Positions 27,664 through 36,136 of a DNA stretch of 64,000 nucleotides are shown here, piece after piece; position 1 is the first letter of the stretch; each line of letters starts with the position of its first letter. Origin of the DNA: Larkinella soli (GTDB lineage Bacteria; Bacteroidota; Bacteroidia; Cytophagales; Spirosomataceae); contig NZ_QTJY01000001.1 in NCBI RefSeq assembly GCF_003703975.1, positions 372,001-436,000 of the forward strand, in the 5' to 3' direction. Made by a program: the position numbers and the translations under genes. The notes beneath the pieces are model-generated. The model made no database searches, was not told where the DNA came from, and saw only the letters and a list, made by a program, of their open reading frames with translations.

Positions 27664-28065
27664 ATGCAACGTAAATCAATGGGCTACGGCCTGATTATTC
27701 TTCTCCTGAGCATTTTTGGGCTGATTATCTACGGCGCCTATTCACCCGCCAGAAAAGCGCAAAAACAGCAAATCGTATGTTTTAAATTTAAAAACGGCAC
27801 TAAAACTGAAGCAGTTGAGCGCCATATGCACGATTTTGCAGCACTAAAGCATGAAATTTCACAGATCATCTCCTACACGTCCGGAAAGACCATTCCCGGT
27901 GTCGGAAAGGAATCTCCGGAATACGACGTCATGCATTACATTACTTTTCAGTCGAAAGAAGATATTGAGACGTTCCTGAAGCACGAAAAGTATCGGGCGT
28001 TCGTGAAGAATAATGGAGGAAACTGGGAAAAGGTCTTCGTGATCAACTCGGAAATTCGTCAGTAA
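27664..28065 (+). CDS. Membrane-anchored Dabb-family protein
   Basis: A 133-aa protein with an N-terminal transmembrane segment (GLIILLLSIFGLIIYGAY) and a Dabb (dimeric alpha/beta barrel, stress-responsive A/B barrel) domain from about residue 36 (QIVCFKFKNGT; VMHYITFQSKEDIETFLKH). Dabb proteins form small dimers; a few are enzymes, most are uncharacterised. The membrane anchor puts this one at the periplasmic face. Monocistronic, with promoter and terminator on either side. Confidence 0.85.
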   Translation: MQRKSMGYGLIILLLSIFGLIIYGAYSPARKAQKQQIVCFKFKNGTKTEAVERHMHDFAALKHEISQIISYTSGKTIPGVGKESPEYDVMHYITFQSKEDIETFLKHEKYRAFVKNNGGNWEKVFVINSEIRQ

Positions 28066-28097
28066 AGGCAATCCCGATCGAGGGGATCATTTTCGAA

Positions 28098-28134
28098 ACC
28101 GGGGCCGACGGCAAGTCCGCAGGCTCCGGTTTTT
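28098..28134 (+). terminator. Rho-independent terminator of the Dabb gene
   Basis: ACCGGGGCC (28098-28106) pairs with GGCTCCGGT (28122-28130), one mismatch, followed by a T-rich tract. Confidence 0.8.
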
Positions 28135-28165
28135 ATTTTTCATCCTGTAGAAATAAAGCGGAAAT

Positions 28166-28196
28166 TTGGTTTGTTTCCCATAAAAGGCTAATTTTG
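28166..28196 (+). promoter_or_regulatory. Promoter of rpsT
   Basis: TTG 28166-28168, 20-nt spacer, TAATTTTG 28189-28196, about 40 nt before the rpsT ATG. Confidence 0.7.
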
Positions 28197-28235
28197 CGAA
28201 CATTTTGTGAGAAACTGTATACTGTTCAATAAGCA

Positions 28236-28502
28236 ATGGCAAACCACAAGTCGGCTTTGAAGCGGGTCCGGGCAAACGAGAAAAAACGTTTGTTGAACCG
28301 CTTCCAACACAAAACGACCCGTACGATGATCAAAAAACTGCGCCTGACCACTGACCAGGCCGTAGCGGTCGATCTTTACAAGACGGTGTCTTCGATGCTG
28401 GATAAACTGGCAAAACGCAACATCATTCACAAAAACAAGGCAGCCAACAATAAATCCAAACTGGCTAAATTCGTCAACGGCCTTTCGGTTGCTGCAGCCT
28501 GA
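28236..28502 (+). CDS. rpsT: Small ribosomal subunit protein bS20
   Basis: Binds 16S rRNA early in 30S assembly. An 88-aa, highly basic, all-helical protein with the standard start MANHKSALKRVRANEKKR and the conserved tail region IIHKNKAANNKSKLAKFVN. It has a clear promoter and is followed by two hairpins. Confidence 0.97.
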   Translation: MANHKSALKRVRANEKKRLLNRFQHKTTRTMIKKLRLTTDQAVAVDLYKTVSSMLDKLAKRNIIHKNKAANNKSKLAKFVNGLSVAAA

Positions 28503-28513
28503 TCGAACTTATA

Positions 28514-28544
28514 GCCGAAAACCCCGGTAATGGCGGTTTTCGGC
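28514..28544 (+). terminator. Hairpin after rpsT
   Basis: Perfect 10-bp stem GCCGAAAACC (28514-28523) with GGTTTTCGGC (28535-28544), followed by CCTGCCTTTT, a weak T tract. Probably the first of two terminators. Confidence 0.65.
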
Positions 28545-28565
28545 CCTGCCTTTTACGTTATGATG

Positions 28566-28598
28566 AACCTTATCTGTCTTTTCAGGTAAGGTTTTTTT
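28566..28598 (+). terminator. Rho-independent terminator abutting radC
   Basis: AACCTTA (28566-28572) pairs with TAAGGTT (28587-28593), with an inner CTG/CAG pair set, and a T-run to 28598. The ATG at 28599 follows with no gap. Confidence 0.75.
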
Positions 28599-28616
28599 AT
28601 GTCTTTTGCACCCACC

Positions 28617-29312
28617 ATGACTTACGAAACACCCGGAAAGATCTCCACCTGGGCGGAGGAAGACCGCCCCCGCGAAAAACTGATGCTCAAGGGCAAGGCG
28701 GCTTTGTCCGACGCCGAGCTGATAGCTATCCTGATCAACTCCGGCAGCCCGGAGGTTTCCGCCGTCGATCTGGCAAAAATCATTCTTCAGAGCGTCGGAA
28801 ACGACCTGAACCGGCTGGCTAAACAATCCGTGAAAGACCTTTCGAAATTCCGGGGCATCGGGGAAGCCAAGGCCGTCACCATCGTTGCTGCCCTGGAAAT
28901 CGGGCGCCGGCGGAAAAGTGAGGAACGGCCCGCCCGGAACCGCATTACCAGTTCCCGGGACGCCTACGATGAAGTGAAAGCCCACCTGCTCGACAAACCG
29001 CACGAAGAGTTCTGGGTGATCCTGCTGAACAAAGCCAATGAGGTGGTTAAACTGGTTCAGATCAGCTCCGGGGGTGTTTCAAGCACCGTGGCCGATCCGA
29101 AACTGATCTTCAAACAGGCTATCGAACATCTGGCCAGCGCAGTCATTCTGGCCCACAATCACCCTTCCGGAAATCTGAAACCGTCGCAGGCCGACCTGGA
29201 CCTGACCCGAAAACTGAAAGAAGCCGGCCGGCTGCTCGAAATCCCGGTCCTGGACCACCTTATCGTCAGCGACCACGGCTACCTGAGCTTTGCGGATGAA
29301 GGACTATTTTGA
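28617..29312 (+). CDS. radC: RadC-family JAB/MPN protein
   Basis: A 231-aa protein of the RadC family. A helix-hairpin-helix region (FRGIGEAKAVTIVAALEIG) precedes the JAMM metal-site motif HNHPSGNLKPSQADLDLT, with the distal Glu in HEEFWVILLN. Named for DNA repair, but its true function is unsettled. ATG 28617 is preferred: the alternative at 28599 touches the T-run of the terminator and would leave no room for a ribosome site. Confidence 0.88.
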   Translation: MTYETPGKISTWAEEDRPREKLMLKGKAALSDAELIAILINSGSPEVSAVDLAKIILQSVGNDLNRLAKQSVKDLSKFRGIGEAKAVTIVAALEIGRRRKSEERPARNRITSSRDAYDEVKAHLLDKPHEEFWVILLNKANEVVKLVQISSGGVSSTVADPKLIFKQAIEHLASAVILAHNHPSGNLKPSQADLDLTRKLKEAGRLLEIPVLDHLIVSDHGYLSFADEGLF

Positions 29313-29327
29313 GGAGAAGAAAGAAAA

Positions 29328-29354
29328 ACGGCAGGCTTTTCAAATGCCTGCCGT
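29328..29354 (-). terminator. Terminator for the 29363 lipoprotein gene
   Basis: Perfect 9-bp stem ACGGCAGGC (29328-29336) with GCCTGCCGT (29346-29354). The A-run at 29324-29328 forms the minus-strand T-run. It may also serve radC. Confidence 0.8.
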
Positions 29355-29362
29355 GTCAACTG

Positions 29363-29800
29363 TTATTTCTTTTCGGTTACACTAAGCACCGCTTCCTGGG
29401 GAGTTCCATCCGGTTTCGTGCCCGGGTAGGGCCGAATTTCCGAGAGCGTCACCTCATAACTCCGGTCATCGAGCCGAATCACCGCCACGTCCGAGGTTTT
29501 CTGCTGCTGTCCGCACATACCGAGGCAAAGATCACTCGTCTGCGACGCTGTGCCGCTTTTCAGGGTAAAAGTTACCTTGGCAAAACCCATCCAGACACAA
29601 ACGGCGTTGGCCGGACAGCGACTGTCTTCGATCTTCTCGACCGTTACATTCACATTCTGACTGATCCGGGCCGACTGGTCGATCCGGATGGCCACCGGAT
29701 TCTGTTCCAGCTGAGGTTGGATTGCCTTGTCCCTGTTTTCACAACCGACGGCCAGGAGCCCTGCCAGGGCGAACCCGTACCATTTTGTAAACCGCTTCAT
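29363..29800 (-). CDS. Lipoprotein of unknown function
   Basis: A 145-aa protein with a clear lipobox (LAGLLAVGCEN). The mature part has a Cys-containing motif DSRCPANAVCVWMGFAKVTF, seen in a family of small Cytophagales lipoproteins, and a second Cys pair (DLCLGMCG) that could form disulfides. The function is not recognised. Confidence 0.8.
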   Translation of the reverse strand: MKRFTKWYGFALAGLLAVGCENRDKAIQPQLEQNPVAIRIDQSARISQNVNVTVEKIEDSRCPANAVCVWMGFAKVTFTLKSGTASQTSDLCLGMCGQQQKTSDVAVIRLDDRSYEVTLSEIRPYPGTKPDGTPQEAVLSVTEKK

Positions 29801-29879
29801 CTTTCGTATTTGTTACCGTGTTGAAGCCATGACCCGGTTCCAGGAAAAAACGTTGGAAGGAAGCCGGAAATTCATAAAA

Positions 29880-29906
29880 AAGCCGCTGCGAAACGCACAG
29901 CGGCTT
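29880..29906 (-). terminator. Terminator for the 29962 small gene
   Basis: Stem AGCCGCTG (29881-29888) with CAGCGGCT (29898-29905), extended by one A/T pair. The minus-strand T-run comes from 29875-29880. It lies 56 nt downstream of the 32-aa frame and supports its being transcribed. Confidence 0.7.
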
Positions 29907-29961
29907 AAGATCCGACATTTTTATTCGGTACCGGAAACTTTACGGTTCCCGGCCCGGACTA

Positions 29962-30060
29962 TTAATATTTCCGCTCCTTGCCTTCCAGCCATCGACCGGT
30001 GATAAATGCCGCGATCAGCAGAGAAGCAAAAAATACGAGGGCAACGATGGTCATGAACAT
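29962..30060 (-). CDS. Small single-span membrane protein, 32 aa
   Basis: Reads MFMTIVALVFFASLLIAAFI, then TGRWLEGKERKY and TAA. One transmembrane helix and a charged, basic C-terminal tail make a textbook small membrane protein. A terminator lies just downstream on the same strand. The function is unknown; it does not match CydX, KdpF or CcoS as I know them. A second Met (codon 3) is an alternative start. Confidence 0.6.
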   Translation of the reverse strand: MFMTIVALVFFASLLIAAFITGRWLEGKERKY

Positions 30061-30184
30061 AATCGTACGGAATTGATCTGATGCTGGTGACAAAAATAGT
30101 CCATTTCTTTCATAGAACCACCCGGCCGGCTAATTTTTGAAGGCCGCCGGTTAAAATTCCACGGAACCGACCGAAAACCGATCC

Positions 30185-31309
30185 TTACAATACCCCCTTG
30201 GTGCTGGGCAGGCTATCAAGCTCTTTCAGGTCCCGTTTCACGGCCATTTTAATGGCTTTGGCGAAGGCTTTGAAGATGGCTTCGATTTTATGATGCTCAT
30301 TCTGACCCTCCACTTTGATGTTCAGATTACATAAAGCCGTATCCGAGAACGACTTGAAGAAATGAAAGAACATTTCCGTCGGCATCTCTCCGATTTTTTC
30401 GCGCCGGAATTCGGCTTCCCAAACCAGCCAGGGCCGGCCGGAGAAATCGATCGCTACCTGAGCCAGCGCTTCATCCATCGGGAGCAGAAAGCCGTACCGG
30501 CTGATGCCGCGTTTGTCGCCCAGGGCCCGGCGGTAGGCTTCCCCCAGGGCCAGGGCCGTGTCCTCCACGGTATGATGCTCGTCGATATGCAGATCGCCGT
30601 CCACCCGGATCGTCAGGTCGGCCCCGGAATGCTTGGCCACCTGATCGAGCATATGGTCGAAAAAGCCGATACCGGTTTGAATGTCGGACCGGCCGCGGCC
30701 GTCCAGGTTCAGTTCGATCCGGATCCGGGTTTCTTTCGTATTCCGTTCCACGGCTGCGGTTCGGGCCGGAAGTTTCAGAAATTCATAAATCGTGTCCCAG
30801 TCGTCGGTGCGGAGGGCCAGCGCCCGGCCCATTTCGGGAGTCAGGCCATCGACCGGGTCCGTGGCGGCAATCAGAATGGCTTTGGCTCCGAGGTTTACCG
30901 CCAGTTGAATATCCGTCAGCCGGTCTCCGATGACGTAGCTTTCCCTCAAATTATAGGATCCCGTCAGATAATCGGTCAGTAGTCCCGTACCCGGTTTGCG
31001 GGTCGGAGCCCCCTCGTGTACAAAGGTGCGGTCGATGTGGACGGCGCTGAAGTGAATGTTTTCCCCTTCCAGTATCTTCATCATCTTCTGATGGGCGGGC
31101 CAGAACGTATCCTCCGGAAAAGAGGCCGTACCCAAACCATCCTGGTTCGTGACCATTACCAGTTCATAGTCGGTTTCCTCAGCGATTTTCCGAAGACAGG
31201 AAAGGGATTTGGGGAGAAATTCCAGCTTTTCCAGCGAATCTACCTGCTGGTCCGGCTGCGGTTCTACAATAATCGTACCGTCCCGGTCGATAAACAAAAC
31301 GTTGCGCAT
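30185..31309 (-). CDS. hisB: Bifunctional histidinol-phosphatase/imidazoleglycerol-phosphate dehydratase
   Basis: Catalyses two steps of histidine synthesis. The N-terminal HAD phosphatase (residues about 1-165) starts [20 protein letters not shown]. The C-terminal IGP dehydratase has [31 protein letters not shown] and [17 protein letters not shown] with the manganese-binding histidines. 374 aa. ATG 31309 is chosen: the candidate -7 box at 31329-31336 would leave only a short leader. No other his gene is in the window. Confidence 0.96.
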   Translation of the reverse strand: MRNVLFIDRDGTIIVEPQPDQQVDSLEKLEFLPKSLSCLRKIAEETDYELVMVTNQDGLGTASFPEDTFWPAHQKMMKILEGENIHFSAVHIDRTFVHEGAPTRKPGTGLLTDYLTGSYNLRESYVIGDRLTDIQLAVNLGAKAILIAATDPVDGLTPEMGRALALRTDDWDTIYEFLKLPARTAAVERNTKETRIRIELNLDGRGRSDIQTGIGFFDHMLDQVAKHSGADLTIRVDGDLHIDEHHTVEDTALALGEAYRRALGDKRGISRYGFLLPMDEALAQVAIDFSGRPWLVWEAEFRREKIGEMPTEMFFHFFKSFSDTALCNLNIKVEGQNEHHKIEAIFKAFAKAIKMAVKRDLKELDSLPSTKGVL

Positions 31310-31328
31310 GGAGTTAATAGGTGACACG

Positions 31329-31336
31329 CAAAGGTA
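31329..31336 (-). promoter_or_regulatory. Candidate -7 box for hisB
   Basis: Minus strand TACCTTTG, 20 nt before ATG 31309. The nearest upstream TTG is at a 22-nt spacing. Confidence 0.5.
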
Positions 31337-31367
31337 GAGGATTCTGCTTTTTCTGGCGCAATTCTAT

Positions 31368-31375
31368 TACTTTTG
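31368..31375 (+). promoter_or_regulatory. Candidate -7 box for the NYN gene
   Basis: TACTTTTG, about 190 nt before the NYN-domain gene; no good TTG upstream. It is divergent from the hisB box 31 bp away. Confidence 0.4.
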
Positions 31376-31562
31376 CATTCCCGTTTAAAGACTATTCTCT
31401 GAAAATCCTCGTTTTGTATAGAACTTATTGTGATTCGCCCGAATCAGCAGCAGGCTGAAGGAAGTGGTTGTCGATTCAGGCAGGTAGGGAACCTCCACGC
31501 TCGTTTATGATATTGTCTCCGGCACCAATGGAAGTTTTAAAGTTTATACTCCGTAAATTAAA

Positions 31563-32525
31563 ATGCAAACCGAAAAAGCTAGTAAACTTACCCGAATAGC
31601 GGTATTTTATGATGGAAACTACTTTCTGCATGTAAGTAATTATTACAATTATTCTCACGAACGTCGCAGCCGCATCAGCATTTCGGGTTTACATGAATTC
31701 ATACGGTCTCAGGTCGCCGAGGAGGAAGAAACCGACTTCCGTCTGTGCCAGATCGTGGATGCTCATTATTTCAGGGGGCGGCTGAACGCCCATGAAGCCA
31801 GCCAGCGCGGTAATCAATTGTTTTACGATCGTTTGTTCGACGACATCCTGATGTCGGAAGGCGTAGTGACCCATTATCTGCCGGTCAAGAATTTTCAGGG
31901 TTCGCGACAGGAAAAGGGAATCGACGTCTGGCTGGCCCTGGAAACGTTTGAACTCTGCATTCTGAAACAGTTCGACGTGGTAGTACTCATTACGGCCGAC
32001 GGCGACTATGTGCCGCTGATTCGCAAACTCAACACCCTCGGCACCCGGGTGATGGTTTTGAGCTGGGATTTCGAATACTACAACGACGAAGGCGAGAAAA
32101 TGGTAACCCGCACCTCTCAGGATCTGCTGGCCGAGGTTTCCTATCCGGTTGCCATGCACGAAATGATCGATACCAAGCTCAAGAAAAATGAGACGCTGGT
32201 CCTTAACCTTTTCGTGAAACAATCGGCCCGGGTTCTGAACGGCAACGGCGCCTTCGCTACCACCACCGGAGCCAACTTCAACCGGTTTCCGGCGGGGGAG
32301 GAAGAAGAAATCGATTCGGATGATTACAAGATCAGCACGATCCGCAGCCTGAAAAACGGATACGGCTTCATCAATTATCCGCCGAACAACTTATTCTTTC
32401 ATTATACAAGCCTCAACGACGTCGATTTCAACGAGTTACAGGTCGATGACGAGGTCAAGTTCCGCATCGGAAAAAACGCCGAGGGAAAGGATATCGCCGT
32501 CGACGTGCATTTGCTGAGCAATTGA
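31563..32525 (+). CDS. NYN-domain nuclease fused to a cold-shock domain
   Basis: A 320-aa cytoplasmic protein. Residues about 10-200 form a NYN/LabA-type PIN-like nuclease with its aspartates in AVFYDGNYF, KGIDVWLALETFEL and LITADGDYVPLIRKL. Residues about 255-318 form a cold-shock OB fold with RNP1-like LKNGYGFINY and RNP2-like LFFHYTSLND. A linker of variable sequence joins them. The combination predicts an RNA-binding ribonuclease or RNA-processing factor (inference from domains). pabB starts 4 bp downstream and is probably cotranscribed. Confidence 0.88.
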   Translation: MQTEKASKLTRIAVFYDGNYFLHVSNYYNYSHERRSRISISGLHEFIRSQVAEEEETDFRLCQIVDAHYFRGRLNAHEASQRGNQLFYDRLFDDILMSEGVVTHYLPVKNFQGSRQEKGIDVWLALETFELCILKQFDVVVLITADGDYVPLIRKLNTLGTRVMVLSWDFEYYNDEGEKMVTRTSQDLLAEVSYPVAMHEMIDTKLKKNETLVLNLFVKQSARVLNGNGAFATTTGANFNRFPAGEEEEIDSDDYKISTIRSLKNGYGFINYPPNNLFFHYTSLNDVDFNELQVDDEVKFRIGKNAEGKDIAVDVHLLSN

Positions 32526-32529
32526 TCCA

Positions 32530-33849
32530 ATGATTTTGGACAGGGTTCGTCAGGAGGAAATATTTTCCGTCGAAATTTCCGGTTTCACTGGAGAGGAACT
32601 GCGCCGAAAGGCGCTGGAATGGGCGGAAAACCGGTTTGGATTCCTCACCTTTTTTAACGGAAACCACGCCCGTCTGGCGAACCCTTTCTATCCTTATGGT
32701 CCCTTCCCTACCCGCCTTGCCGCCGGCAAAATGCGGGAAGTGCCGGATGGGCCGGACGATCCGTTCGATACCCTGTTCCGGTACCATCAGGCTCATCCGG
32801 ACTTTTGGATCGGCTTCTTCGGCTATGATCTGAAAAACCGGATCGAGTCCCTGAGCAGTCGCCACCCGAACCGCACCGGCTTTCCCGATTTATTCTTTTA
32901 CCAGCCGGTCCATCTCATCGATTTTGATGACGAATCGGTAACGGTTCGATCCTGGGAAAATCCCGAACAGGTCTGGGAGGAAATCCTGAAGACCCGCCTG
33001 CCCGAACCGGTAACGGAAGGCGCAGCCGGCGGTTTTACCTGCCGCGTCAGCCGGGACGACTACCTGAAGACCGTTGAAAAAATCCGGCAGCACATCCTCG
33101 ACGGGGACGTTTATGAACTAAATTACTGCATTGAATTTTTCCGGGAAAATGCCCGGATTCGGCCGGCGGACGTTTACCGGCATCTAAACGAACGGTCTCC
33201 CATGCCCTTCTCGGTTTACCAGAAAACCGGCAACCGGTACCTGATCGGGGCCTCACCGGAACGGTTTCTCCGGAAGGAACGTGACCGGCTTATTTCGCAG
33301 CCCATCAAGGGGACCATCCGGCGCGGCCGCAACCCGGAGGAAGACCAGGCCCTGAAAGAACAGCTCCGGAACAGCCGGAAAGAACAGGCAGAAAACCTGA
33401 TGATCGTCGATCTGGTGCGGAATGATCTGGCCCGCAGTTCGGAAACCGGCACGGTCCAGGTCGGGGAGCTGTTTGGTATCTACGGCTTTCCCCAGGTATA
33501 TCAGATGGTTTCCACCGTAACCGGTTCCCTGAAAAAAGCACTTCCGTTTACCGAGGCCGTTCGAAATGCCTTTCCGATGGGCAGTATGACCGGGGCACCC
33601 AAAGTTCGGGCGATGGAACTCATTGACCTGTATGAAGCAAGCCGGCGGGGATTGTATTCCGGGGCCGCAGGCTTTATCACGCCGGACGGAGATTTCGATT
33701 TCAACGTCGTCATCCGGAGTATTCTTTACAATGCCGGCAGCGGCTATCTGTCATTTTCCGTCGGGAGTGCCATCACCTACGATGCTGAGCCTCAGCAGGA
33801 ATATGAGGAGTGTCTTCTGAAGGCGCAGGCCATCCTTTCGGTTCTCTAA
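32530..33849 (+). CDS. pabB: Aminodeoxychorismate synthase component I
   Basis: Chorismate-using enzyme of the anthranilate/aminodeoxychorismate synthase family, making the p-aminobenzoate precursor for folate. 439 aa. Motifs: DVYELNYCIEF, SPERFLRKERDRLISQPIKGT, NLMIVDLVRNDLARS, FPMGSMTGAPKVRAMELID and SGAAGFITPDGDFDFNVVIRS. It is called PabB rather than TrpE because no trp genes are nearby and the IKGT motif fits. The separate glutaminase is not in the window. Confidence 0.9.
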   Translation: MILDRVRQEEIFSVEISGFTGEELRRKALEWAENRFGFLTFFNGNHARLANPFYPYGPFPTRLAAGKMREVPDGPDDPFDTLFRYHQAHPDFWIGFFGYDLKNRIESLSSRHPNRTGFPDLFFYQPVHLIDFDDESVTVRSWENPEQVWEEILKTRLPEPVTEGAAGGFTCRVSRDDYLKTVEKIRQHILDGDVYELNYCIEFFRENARIRPADVYRHLNERSPMPFSVYQKTGNRYLIGASPERFLRKERDRLISQPIKGTIRRGRNPEEDQALKEQLRNSRKEQAENLMIVDLVRNDLARSSETGTVQVGELFGIYGFPQVYQMVSTVTGSLKKALPFTEAVRNAFPMGSMTGAPKVRAMELIDLYEASRRGLYSGAAGFITPDGDFDFNVVIRSILYNAGSGYLSFSVGSAITYDAEPQQEYEECLLKAQAILSVL

Positions 33850-33891
33850 TGGCCGTATTCCAGAAAAAATACAATTAATAATCTAATAATC

Positions 33892-33922
33892 TTGGATCAT
33901 TCAGAAAATATCCTTACTTTTG
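33892..33922 (+). promoter_or_regulatory. Promoter candidate upstream of the DEAD-box helicase gene
   Basis: TTG 33892-33894, 20-nt spacer, TACTTTTG 33915-33922. It would give a leader of about 330 nt for the 34259 gene. It overlaps the end of the opposite-strand 89-aa frame. Confidence 0.55.
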
Positions 33923-34170
33923 TAACAGTTTTTCAAGCGGACATCCGTCCGACCTCTGTAGTGGATACTCTTCCATTGGGTTTTCTTCAATTTTAACAGA
34001 GCTGCACGGATGTCGACCGGTAAAAGGGTGATCATTCGTTGGGCAACCGCAGCATCGGGCCAAAAATACTGGTTCGATTCCTTGGCGTAATCGCAAAAGT
34101 GGGCTAAAAATTCGTTGGGCTTGGCTGGGCAAATTTGGGTTCCTTCACGACTGTATCTCGATTTATTCAT
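33901..34170 (-). CDS. Possible hypothetical protein, 89 aa
   Basis: It starts MNKSRYSREGTQICPAKPNE and contains WPDAAVAQRMITLLPVDIR. The amino-acid composition is protein-like (Trp, Tyr, hydrophobic helices), but no family is recognised. Its last codons overlap a strong plus-strand promoter, and the region could instead be the leader of the helicase mRNA. No minus-strand TAnnTTTG box is seen upstream. It is kept with moderate to low confidence. Confidence 0.4.
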   Translation of the reverse strand: MNKSRYSREGTQICPAKPNEFLAHFCDYAKESNQYFWPDAAVAQRMITLLPVDIRAALLKLKKTQWKSIHYRGRTDVRLKNCYKSKDIF

Positions 34171-34258
34171 ACTTTTTCTTTCGCAGATTCGCTTTCAGTA
34201 GCGACCCTCCTGCCGATCGACGCTTGTATACGTTTCATTCCAAAACTTACTACAAGTC

Positions 34259-36118
34259 ATGACTCCTGAAGTACAAGAACAGGAAATTAACAAACCGGCA
34301 AGTCCGCAGCTGACTTTCGCCGATCTGAATGTTTCAGAAGAAATTTTGCAGGCCGTTACCGAAATGGGCTTCGAGCATCCCTCACCCATTCAGGCCGAGG
34401 CTATTCCTCCGATCATGGACGGCCGCGACGTGATCGGGCAGGCCCAGACCGGAACCGGTAAAACCGCAGCTTTCGGTATTCCGGCCATCGAAATGATCGA
34501 CGTAGCCGACCGCCACCCTCAGGTGCTGGTCCTCTGCCCGACCCGTGAGCTGGCCCTCCAGGTAGCTGATGAGATCCGGAAACTGTCGAAATTCAAGCGG
34601 GGGGTCCGGGTGGAAGCCATCTATGGCGGAGACTCCATCGAACGGCAGATCAAATCCCTGAAAAGCGGTGTTCACATCGTCATCGGAACGCCCGGCCGTG
34701 TCATGGACCACATGGAACGGCGGACGCTCAAACTCGATAACATCCGGATGATGACCCTGGATGAAGCCGACGAAATGCTCGACATGGGTTTCCGTGAAGA
34801 CATCGAAAGCATCCTGGAAGATATGCCGGAAGAGCGCCAGACGATCCTGTTTTCGGCCACCATGTCGAAACCGATCATGGCCATTACCCAGCGGTTCCAG
34901 AAAGATCCCGTGCTGGTGAAGGTCGTGAAGAACGAGCTGACCAACCAGAACATCGAACAGGTGTATTTCGAGGTAAAACCGAAAGCCAAAGTAGAGGTGA
35001 TGTGTCGTCTGATCGATATGTATAGCCTCAAACTGCTGCTGGTTTTCTGTAACCAGAAAAAACGGGTGGATGAAATCGTCGAAGACCTTCAGGTCCGGGG
35101 CTATCAGGCCGAGGGGCTGCACGGCGACCTGCGCCAGGCCCAGCGGAACAACGTCATGTCGAAGTTCCGGTCCGGGGTTACCAACATTCTGGTGGCTACC
35201 GACGTGGCCGCCCGCGGAATCGACGTCGATAATGTGGATGCCGTCATCAACTACGACATTCCGCTCGACGAAGAATATTACGTCCACCGCATCGGTCGGA
35301 CGGGCCGCGCCGGGAAGTCCGGCAAAGCGTTCTCGCTGGTCGGCAAGGATGAAAAATACCGGTTCCGGGAAATCCAGAACTACACCAAGGTGAAAGTGGA
35401 AAAAGGCGTGATTCCTACGTTTGAGGACATCGTCGGCATCCGGAAGGCCCGTTTCATCGATCAGGTCAGACAGACCATCGAAAGCAGCGAGGACCTCAAC
35501 CTGTATAATGATCTGCTCACCGCCCTCCAGCATTCCGGCTTTTCCACCGAACAGGTGGTGTCGGCTCTGGTAAAACGGGGAATGGGTCTTGAGAAAAACG
35601 AATTCTCCGACCAGAACCTCGGCCATGACGAAGACCGTCGGGAGCGTCGGGGCGGTGAACGTGACTCGCGCTTCGGTCGGGATCGCTTCGACCGTGGCGG
35701 CCGCTTCGACGACCGCCGGGGAGGCCGGGCCGGAGACCGGGAAGAACGCCCGCGTCGGGATGGCCGCTTCGGGGATCGCGACGATCGTCGTGGGGATGAA
35801 CGTCGCAGTGACGACCGCCGGGGCGATAGCCGCCGGGGGTCCTTCGATCGCGACGAAAACCGCGCACCCCGCGAACGGGAAGCGAATATGACCCGGCTTT
35901 TCGTAAGCATCGGCCGCCGGGATTTCGTTCGGCCGGGTGACATCGTCGGTGCCATCGCCGGGGAAGCCAACATCCCGGGCAGCAGCATCGGTCACATCGA
36001 CATTTTCGATAAGCATACGCTGGTCGACGTGCCCCGTGACATGGTCAACCGCGTACTGGATGCCATGGAAGGGAATACGATCAAGGGGAAACGGGTACAG
36101 ATTGAAGTCTCCCGATAA
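34259..36118 (+). CDS. deaD: DEAD-box RNA helicase with RNA-binding C-terminus
   Basis: ATP-dependent RNA helicase of the DeaD/CsdA type, 619 aa. RecA-like core residues 20-390: Q motif (MGFEHPSPIQ), Walker A AQTGTGKTA, PTRELALQ, DEADEMLDMGF, SAT and HRIGRTGRAGK. An Arg/Asp/Gly-rich low-complexity stretch (about 460-545) follows. A C-terminal DbpA-type RNA-binding domain (TRLFVSIGRRDFVRPGDIVGAI to IEVSR) closes the protein. Such helicases help ribosome assembly and RNA decay in the cold. A long leader is possible (see 33892-33922). Confidence 0.95.
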   Translation: MTPEVQEQEINKPASPQLTFADLNVSEEILQAVTEMGFEHPSPIQAEAIPPIMDGRDVIGQAQTGTGKTAAFGIPAIEMIDVADRHPQVLVLCPTRELALQVADEIRKLSKFKRGVRVEAIYGGDSIERQIKSLKSGVHIVIGTPGRVMDHMERRTLKLDNIRMMTLDEADEMLDMGFREDIESILEDMPEERQTILFSATMSKPIMAITQRFQKDPVLVKVVKNELTNQNIEQVYFEVKPKAKVEVMCRLIDMYSLKLLLVFCNQKKRVDEIVEDLQVRGYQAEGLHGDLRQAQRNNVMSKFRSGVTNILVATDVAARGIDVDNVDAVINYDIPLDEEYYVHRIGRTGRAGKSGKAFSLVGKDEKYRFREIQNYTKVKVEKGVIPTFEDIVGIRKARFIDQVRQTIESSEDLNLYNDLLTALQHSGFSTEQVVSALVKRGMGLEKNEFSDQNLGHDEDRRERRGGERDSRFGRDRFDRGGRFDDRRGGRAGDREERPRRDGRFGDRDDRRGDERRSDDRRGDSRRGSFDRDENRAPREREANMTRLFVSIGRRDFVRPGDIVGAIAGEANIPGSSIGHIDIFDKHTLVDVPRDMVNRVLDAMEGNTIKGKRVQIEVSR

Positions 36119-36136
36119 CCTATGCCCTACAAAGCC

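Noticed and set aside
34382-36016. Minus-strand frame (544 codons) opposite the DEAD-box helicase
   Set aside because: Antisense to a certain gene, with no recognisable domain; arises from codon bias.
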